A stretch of 64,000 nt of DNA from DATEJJ01 sp039649115. Lineage in GTDB: Bacteria; Actinomycetota; Actinomycetes; Mycobacteriales; Micromonosporaceae. The stretch is from contig JBBWZQ010000310.1 of the NCBI GenBank assembly GCA_039649115.1, positions 1 through 64,000 of the forward strand. The letters run 5' to 3'. Each line of letters begins with the position of its first letter. Positions within the stretch are counted from its first letter, which is position 1. Positions 58,019 through 64,000 of the stretch are shown here, piece by piece. The position numbers and the translations under genes were made by a program. The notes under the pieces were generated by a model. That model made no database searches. It was not told where the DNA came from and was given only the letters and a program-made list of their open reading frames with translations.

Positions 58019-61000
58019 ATGGCCCGGCGCCGCCGCGAGGAACACCCCGACCAGCTCGCGCTGGACTTCCTGTGGGGAACCGAACCTGAGCAGGCCGCGC
58101 CCGAGGAGAGGGAACCGGATGAACCAGTACGGTCGCAGGGCCCAGCGGTACTGGCAGCAGAGCCTGCCGCGCCAGTACGACCAGATCCCGGACCCGGAGA
58201 CGTTCTTCGCGCAGATGGGCGAGACGCTGGCCACCCAGATCGAGGACCTAGCCGAGAAGATCGAGCAGCGCACGCCAGCGACCCCGCCGAGCCAGGACTT
58301 CATGGCCAACCTCGGCAGGATCAACATGGCCCGGCAGGAAGCGGAGATCGAGGTGTTCCGGGAGATGCTGCCGCAGCCGGAGTCGGCGGCGGCGCAGCCC
58401 GAGGACGACCCCGCCGGGTAGCCGCACCCGCCAGCGGTCCGGCCCCCACCGCGGAGCCGGACCTGTTCACCGCGGTCGCCGAGCAGGCGCCCGCCCCCGA
58501 ACAGCCGGCGGTACCCGCCGGGCCGCCCGGGTTCGCCCCGGCCCCCGAGGACTACGTGCGGCGCATCCGGCTGGGGGCGACGACGGCGACCGCCGCCGCC
58601 CGCGAGTACCTGAGCGCCACCCGCGGCGAGGTGGACATCGCCGCGCTGATGAGTCTGGTCCGCGACTGGGGCACCCAGGCCGCCCGGCAGCGGCAGATCC
58701 TGCTCGGCGACGCCACCGCCGACTATGAGCGACGCACCCGCGAGCTGATGCAGGCCGGCGCGGACACCACCGCCGCGCAGGCGCAGGCGTTCACCGAACT
58801 GGCGCCCGACCCGGCGACGCAGGAACGCGCCCTGGCCGAACACCGCGACGGCGGCGTCGCGACGGTGGACGCTGCCGCCGCGGCGCCCGACCCGCAGCCG
58901 CCGGCACCACCACGATTCCGACCGTCCAGCCAGGACGAGCTCGCCCCCTCGGGCGAGGTCGCCCGGATCAACGCCAACATCGCTGCCCTGCGCACCCTGC
59001 GCACCGTGCTGGCCGCGGCCCGGCCCGCCACCGCAGACGAGCAGGCGATCCTGGCCCGCTGGTCCGGGTGGGGCGCGGTACCGGCCGCCCTGGACCCGAT
59101 GAAGGAGAAGTACACGTGGGTCCGCGAAGCCCTCGCCGGCCTACTCAACGACAAGGCACTCGCGGCCGCGCGGCGCACCGTCATCAACGCCCACTACACC
59201 GACCTGGCCCTGACCCAGGCCATCTGGGACGGTGTCGCGCAACTCGGCTTCGACGGTGGGCAGGTCCTCGAGCCCGGCTGTGGCGCCGGGAACTTCATCG
59301 CCGCCGCCCCGGACACCGCGCGGATCACCGGCGTCGAGCTGGACCCCACCACCGCGGCGATCGCCACCGTGCTGCACCCGCACGCCCAGATCCTGACCGA
59401 AAGCTTCGCCGCCACCCGGGTACCCACCGCCAGCGTCGACCTGACCATCGGCAACGTGCCGTTCGGCGACGTAAGGCTGTACGACAAGCGCGACAACCGC
59501 GGCAACCACGCTATCCACAACCACTTCATCATCAAGGCACTACGGGCCACCCGCCCGGGCGGGCTGGTCGCCGTGATCACCTCGGCGTACACGATGGATG
59601 CGACCAACCCGGCCGCCCGCCGCGAGATGCAGCAGATGGGCGACCTGGTCGCCGCCGTACGGCTGCCCAGCCGGGCCCACCGCCGCGCCGCCGGCACCGA
59701 CGCGCTGACCGACCTGCTGGTCTTGCGCCGCCGCGAAGACGACCGCGAACCGGCGCCGTTCGACTGGGAGTACACCGCCCCGGTCGACATCGACGGCACC
59801 ACGGTGCGGCTCAACTCGTTCTTCGTCGAGCACCCGCACCGGATCCTGGGCACCCTCGCGGTCGGCGACGGGCTGTACCGCCACGACGAGGTCTCCGTCG
59901 CTGGTGACCCCGTCGCCGCTCCCACCCAACTGCGCGAAGCGCTGACGCAGATCGCCGACGAGGCCCGCCAGGCGGGCCTGCTGATGACCCCCGGCAGCGG
60001 CGAGGCGACCGCCGCGCAGCCGGCCGCGCTGCTGCCCTCGGCCGTCAGCCGCCCCGACGGATATCTGCGCGCCAACGCCGACGGCACGTTCAGCCGGCTC
60101 GACGACGGGCAATGGGAGCCCTACGCCCCACCCAAGGCGCAGGCCGGCGAGCTGCGCGCCCTACTGCGCCTGCGGGACATCGCCGTGGCGTTGCTGGAGG
60201 CCGAGGCGGCGTCGCTGGACGACACCGACCAGATCGACGAGTTGCGCGCGAGGCTCAACTCCCGCTACGACGCGTACGTCGCCGAGTTCGACCCGATCAA
60301 CCGGTTCACCGAGGAACCCCGCAAGCGGCTGGACAAGAACCTCCACAAGATGGTGCCGGCCTTCGACGAAGAGACCGGCGAACCACTGCTCAAACGGGTC
60401 CGCCCGCCGCAGGGCCAGTTCCGCACCGACCCGTTCTCGCCGGTGGTGCGGGCCCTGGAGGTGTTCGACGAAGAAAGCAAGACCGCCACCAAGGCGGACA
60501 TCTTCACCCAGCGGGTCGTCGCCCCGCGCCCGGCCCGGTTGGGCGCCGACACCCCGGACGACGCCCTGGCCATCTGCCTCGACGAGCTTGGCGAGGCCCG
60601 GCTGGCGACGGTCGCGTGGCTGCTGGGCGTCGACGAGCCCACCGCCCGCCAGGCGCTGGGCACCCTGGTCTACGACGACCCGGATACCAGCCGGATGGAG
60701 CCGGCTGCGGCGTACCTGTCCGGCGACGTGAAGACCAAGCTGGCCATCGCCAAGGCCGCCGCCGACGAGGACCCGCGCTACGAGGTCAACGTCGCCGCGC
60801 TCACCGAGGTCGTCCCACGCGACCTAGGCCCGGAGGAAATCACCGACTCCGGGGCGGTGAAGATGGGCGCGCCGTGGATCGGCGCGGGCTACGTGCAGCA
60901 GTTCCTGACCGAGATCCTCGACGACCCCACGGTCAAGGTCGAGTACGGCGGCGGTGGGATGTGGAGTGTCGGGTCCGAACGCGACGACACCGTGGCCGCC

Positions 61001-64000
61001 CGCTCGGCCTGGGGCACCGACCGGCGCGCCGCCTCCGAGGTCGCCCAGCACATCCTGGAACAGCGCGAGTTCGTCATCAAAGACACCGTCGGCAGCGGCG
61101 CCAACAAACGCCAGGTCATCAACCTCGATGCGATCATGGCGGCCACCGAGAAGGCCGTCGAGATGCGCGAGAAGTTCGCCGACTGGGTGTGGGAGGACCC
61201 GGACCGGGTGGCCCGGCTGGTCGCCAAATACAACGATGTGTTCCAGCGCTACGTGCCCCGCAGCTACAGCGATGTGCAGCTGTCCCTGCCCGGCCTGGCC
61301 CAGGTCTTCCGTCCCGACCCGCACCAGGTCGCCGCCGCGGCGCGGATCATCCACGAGCCGGCCGTCGGGCTGTACCACTGCGTCGGCGCCGGCAAGACCG
61401 CCAGCATGATCATGGGGGCGATGGAGCTGCGCCGCCTCGGCCTGGCCCGCAAGCCGGTGGTGGTCGTCCCCAACCAACTGCTCGACCAGTGGACCCGCGA
61501 GTTCATGCGCCTGTATCCGCAGGCCAAGGTCTTGTCCGCGTCCACCGACGACCTCAAGGGCGAGCGGCGGCAGTTGATGGTGGCCCGGATGGCCACCGGC
61601 GACTGGGACGCGGTGATCCTCACCGAGGACGCGTTCGAGATGCTGCCGATGACCGACGCCGCCGAGCAGGCGTACGTCGACCAGCAGTTGGCCGACCTCG
61701 AGGAGCGCATCGGCGAGGCCCGCGCCAACGGCGCCGAGCTGACGCTCAAGCGGCTGCAGACCAAGCTGGCCAACCGGGAAGCGCGGCTGGAGGACCGCCT
61801 CGACCGCGAGCAGGACGCCGGGATCTGGTGGGAACTGACCGGCATCGACTACATCTTCCGCGACGAGTCCCACCGCGATAAGAACCTGCGCACCGTCTCC
61901 AACGTGCCCGGCATGTCGATCAAGGGTTCGAAACGGGCCACCCAGATGGACATGAAGTTGGCCTGGCTGCGCGAGCGGCAGCCCCGCTGGGGCACCCGGG
62001 CCACCGGCACCCCCATCGCCAACTCGATCGTCGAGCTGTACACCGAGTACCGCTACCTGCGCCCGGACCTGATGGAGCAGCAGGGCATCACCGACATCGA
62101 CTCCTGGCTGGCCACCTACGCCCAGGGAAAGGTCATCATCGAGGTCACCCCCGACGGTGGTGGGCTGCGCAACAAGACCCGCTTCGACTTCGTCAACCTC
62201 GACAAGCTGGTCACCACGCTGCACGTGTTCGCCGACGTCAAAACCAAAGACGACCTCCCGCTGGAACGCCCACCGCTGGCCGCGCGCGCCGACGGGCAGC
62301 GCCTGCCGGAGATGGTGGTCGTGCAGCCCAGCACGGAACTGCTGGCCAAGGTCGCCGAACTGGTCGAGCGGGCCGCGCGGCTGAAGGGCAAGCGGCCGGA
62401 GAAGGGCGCCGACAACATCCTCAAGATCGTGGGGGAGGGCGCCGCGGCCGCCCTGGACCTGCGGCTGGTCGGCCTCACCACCGACGAAATCCAGAAACTC
62501 GACGTGGCCGCGGACCGGATCGCGGGCTACTACCACGCCAACAAGGACCACATCTACCTCGGCGCCGACGGCGAACCGCACCGCACCCCCGGATCGTTAC
62601 AGCAGGTCTTCTGCGATCTCGGTACACCCAACAAGAAGGACCCGAAGCGGTGGACGGCCTACGCCGCGCTGCGGCAGAAACTCGTCGACCGCGACGTGCC
62701 CCGCGACAAGATCCGCTTTATTCACGAAGCCGACGACGACCGGGCCCGCGCCGAACTGTTCGCCAGTTGCCGCGACGGCAGAACCGCGGTGCTCATCTCC
62801 TCCACCGAGAAGGGCGGCACCGGCGTCAACGCCCAGGACCGGATGCTGGTGCTGCACCACCTGGACACCCCATACCGGCCCTGCGACCTGGAGCAGCGTG
62901 AGGGGCGCATCGACCGGCGCGGCAACCAGAACGACGAGATCCACATCGAGCGGTACGTCACCGAGCGCAGCCTGGACGCCTTCAAGTGGCAGAAGGTCGC
63001 CTACAAGGCCACCCTGGCCGACCGGGTGCTGACTGGCCGGGCCGGCGCCCGCGCCGAGGACGTCGGTGACGTCACGTTGTCCTACGAGGAGATCAAGGCC
63101 GCCTCGACCGGCCAGCCGTTGCTGGTCGACCACGCCAAGGCCAAGGCCGACCTGGCCCGGCTGGAGCGGCTGGAGCGCGGCCACCACCGCAACCGTGGCC
63201 AGCTGGACTGGACGATCAGGAACAGCCGGCAGGAGATCGCGATCGACCGGCAGGTGATCGCCGAGGCCGACGCGGCGATCACCCGGCGCGTCGACACCCG
63301 CGGCGACAAATTTGCGATGACCGTGCGCGGCGCCGCCTACCGCAAACGCGGCGAGGCCAACGACCGGCTCAAGACCGTCCTCGGGCTGATCCTCGCCGAC
63401 CCCCGCAACATGAACGGCCCCACGCTGGAGGTCGGCCAGATCAGCGGGTTCACCCTCACCGCCAAGGTGGAGAAGGCGATCGTCAACCGGTGGCTGCACG
63501 AAACCGTGCTGCTGCGGCTGGCCGACGTGCCCGGCGGCGAACTGCGGCTGGTCAACGACGACCTGGAAAAGGGCGACATCGTCTCCCGGCTGGAGAACCG
63601 GCTGGCCAAAGTGGAGTCGGTGCGCGACGGCGCGGCCGCCGACATCCAGCGGCGGGAGAGCGAGATCGCCCGCGCCGAACAGGAGCTGACCAAACCGTTT
63701 CGCCACGCCGATGACCTCGCCGAGGCCCGTACCCGCTTCCAGCAGCTCGACATCCAGGTCATCGCCCTGGCCGCCGCGTCGGAGGAGGAGGCCGCGGCGG
63801 CCGAACGCGGTGACGCCGAGGACGGTGAGCAACGCGAACCCGCCCCGGACGAGGCCCGGGCGGCCGCCGGCGGTCCCGGCCACGCCACCGGACCCGGCGC
63901 GGGGCCGACCGGCCACGCCGGCGCGGCCTCGGGGCAACAGCGCCGCGACCCCGCGCCGGTACGGGTCGGCGGGGCAGCCGAAGACGGCGCCACCATGGAG
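58019..64000 (+). CDS. Giant DNA methyltransferase-SNF2 helicase (3' end outside window)
   Basis: At least 1994 codons, still open at the edge. Residues about 300-560 are an N6-adenine methyltransferase: RWSGWG (347), NAHYTD, VLEPGCGAGNF (416) and IGNVPFG (479, the NPPF-type motif). The SNF2-type helicase covers about 1090-1680: GAGKTAS (Lys1126), VVVVPNQLLDQWTREF, DESH (1282), ATGTPIANS, SSTEKGGTGVNAQD and QREGRIDRRGNQ (1626). A helical C-terminal part follows. Similar giant methylase-helicases occur on phages and conjugative elements (for example the DarB-type group), where they protect entering DNA. ATG 58019 has a good GGGGGA site and is the only strong in-frame start, although the stretch opposite the 58119 gene reads like a shadow. 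GTG 58556 is an alternative. Confidence 0.85.
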   Translation, partial: MARRRREEHPDQLALDFLWGTEPEQAAPEEREPDEPVRSQGPAVLAAEPAAPVRPDPGPGDVLRADGRDAGHPDRGPSREDRAAHASDPAEPGLHGQPRQDQHGPAGSGDRGVPGDAAAAGVGGGAARGRPRRVAAPASGPAPTAEPDLFTAVAEQAPAPEQPAVPAGPPGFAPAPEDYVRRIRLGATTATAAAREYLSATRGEVDIAALMSLVRDWGTQAARQRQILLGDATADYERRTRELMQAGADTTAAQAQAFTELAPDPATQERALAEHRDGGVATVDAAAAAPDPQPPAPPRFRPSSQDELAPSGEVARINANIAALRTLRTVLAAARPATADEQAILARWSGWGAVPAALDPMKEKYTWVREALAGLLNDKALAAARRTVINAHYTDLALTQAIWDGVAQLGFDGGQVLEPGCGAGNFIAAAPDTARITGVELDPTTAAIATVLHPHAQILTESFAATRVPTASVDLTIGNVPFGDVRLYDKRDNRGNHAIHNHFIIKALRATRPGGLVAVITSAYTMDATNPAARREMQQMGDLVAAVRLPSRAHRRAAGTDALTDLLVLRRREDDREPAPFDWEYTAPVDIDGTTVRLNSFFVEHPHRILGTLAVGDGLYRHDEVSVAGDPVAAPTQLREALTQIADEARQAGLLMTPGSGEATAAQPAALLPSAVSRPDGYLRANADGTFSRLDDGQWEPYAPPKAQAGELRALLRLRDIAVALLEAEAASLDDTDQIDELRARLNSRYDAYVAEFDPINRFTEEPRKRLDKNLHKMVPAFDEETGEPLLKRVRPPQGQFRTDPFSPVVRALEVFDEESKTATKADIFTQRVVAPRPARLGADTPDDALAICLDELGEARLATVAWLLGVDEPTARQALGTLVYDDPDTSRMEPAAAYLSGDVKTKLAIAKAAADEDPRYEVNVAALTEVVPRDLGPEEITDSGAVKMGAPWIGAGYVQQFLTEILDDPTVKVEYGGGGMWSVGSERDDTVAARSAWGTDRRAASEVAQHILEQREFVIKDTVGSGANKRQVINLDAIMAATEKAVEMREKFADWVWEDPDRVARLVAKYNDVFQRYVPRSYSDVQLSLPGLAQVFRPDPHQVAAAARIIHEPAVGLYHCVGAGKTASMIMGAMELRRLGLARKPVVVVPNQLLDQWTREFMRLYPQAKVLSASTDDLKGERRQLMVARMATGDWDAVILTEDAFEMLPMTDAAEQAYVDQQLADLEERIGEARANGAELTLKRLQTKLANREARLEDRLDREQDAGIWWELTGIDYIFRDESHRDKNLRTVSNVPGMSIKGSKRATQMDMKLAWLRERQPRWGTRATGTPIANSIVELYTEYRYLRPDLMEQQGITDIDSWLATYAQGKVIIEVTPDGGGLRNKTRFDFVNLDKLVTTLHVFADVKTKDDLPLERPPLAARADGQRLPEMVVVQPSTELLAKVAELVERAARLKGKRPEKGADNILKIVGEGAAAALDLRLVGLTTDEIQKLDVAADRIAGYYHANKDHIYLGADGEPHRTPGSLQQVFCDLGTPNKKDPKRWTAYAALRQKLVDRDVPRDKIRFIHEADDDRARAELFASCRDGRTAVLISSTEKGGTGVNAQDRMLVLHHLDTPYRPCDLEQREGRIDRRGNQNDEIHIERYVTERSLDAFKWQKVAYKATLADRVLTGRAGARAEDVGDVTLSYEEIKAASTGQPLLVDHAKAKADLARLERLERGHHRNRGQLDWTIRNSRQEIAIDRQVIAEADAAITRRVDTRGDKFAMTVRGAAYRKRGEANDRLKTVLGLILADPRNMNGPTLEVGQISGFTLTAKVEKAIVNRWLHETVLLRLADVPGGELRLVNDDLEKGDIVSRLENRLAKVESVRDGAAADIQRRESEIARAEQELTKPFRHADDLAEARTRFQQLDIQVIALAAASEEEAAAAERGDAEDGEQREPAPDEARAAAGGPGHATGPGAGPTGHAGAASGQQRRDPAPVRVGGAAEDGATME
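58119..58421 (+). CDS. Small protein nested in the start of the giant gene
   Basis: 100 residues in a different frame, ATG 58119 with GAGAGGGA upstream. The sequence QYGRRAQRYWQQSLPRQYDQ, IPDPETFFAQMGETLATQIE and MANLGRINMARQEAEIEVFR is convincing protein, better than the giant frame over the same bases. Small proteins of this type often precede large helicases on actinomycete plasmids (my recollection). Its stop TAG 58419-58421 is close to where the giant frame becomes protein-like, so it could also join that frame by a -1 shift. Confidence 0.65.
   Translation: MNQYGRRAQRYWQQSLPRQYDQIPDPETFFAQMGETLATQIEDLAEKIEQRTPATPPSQDFMANLGRINMARQEAEIEVFREMLPQPESAAAQPEDDPAG

Noticed and set aside
60112..63937. 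Several 440-590-codon frames on both strands at the right end
   Set aside because: All are shadows of the giant methylase-helicase frame, which carries every recognisable motif.

Overview
This is a GC-rich window with actinomycete signatures: WhiB-like protein, GntR/UTRA repressor pairs, an FtsK/TraB-type translocase, frequent GTG starts and many ATGA overlaps. The gene content suggests a Micromonosporaceae-like host (inference; no rRNA or tRNA was found). Most of the window is a large conjugative element, either a plasmid or a plasmid-like integrative element. No integrase and no unambiguous attachment site are visible.

Layout. 0-1.5 kb: the 3' end of a galE-like epimerase gene and a purC operon, which look chromosomal. 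1.6-6.2 kb: three GntR/UTRA regulators, an HTH-less UTRA protein and a GNAT fusion, with operator palindromes. One operator type occurs both before the 1639 GntR gene and inside the promoter of the 6.2 kb operon. 6.2-13.4 kb: one translationally coupled operon (WhiB-like, ECF sigma, small Zn-ribbon and membrane proteins) ending in a TraB/FtsK-like DNA translocase. 14.2-20.3 kb: replication and partition: a DnaB helicase split by a mini-intein in its P-loop, a Rep-like zinc/winged-helix protein, ParB, ParA and three parS-like palindromes. 20.3-22.9 kb: non-coding DNA with a strand-biased, helically phased GTTCC array. 22.9-27 kb: HTH protein, endonuclease VII-like nuclease, methylase fragment and a ribbon-helix-helix-like gene, with two long inverted repeats.

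27-38.7 kb is an accessory island read leftwards from five near-identical promoter/leader modules. It encodes zinc-ribbon proteins of unknown role and a likely DNA-modification set: a DpdA-like transglycosylase, a beta-class methyltransferase and a Mom-like GNAT protein. Two genes there are frameshifted.

38.9-58 kb is a second, T4SS-type transfer system: predicted oriT, MobC, MOBP relaxase, DUF4913 protein, TOPRIM primase fused to a degenerate PP2C domain, VirD4, VirB4-like ATPase, SCO6880-like and VirB6-like proteins, NTF2-like proteins, a small two-TM protein and a bifunctional SLT/M23 wall hydrolase. From 58.0 kb to the window edge runs a very large methyltransferase-SNF2 helicase, still open at 64000.

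Together the genes would replicate and partition the element (DnaB, Rep, ParAB, parS, primase), move it (TraB route and/or relaxase-T4SS route) and protect it on entry (DNA modification and the giant methylase-helicase). The GntR, WhiB and sigma genes would control expression.
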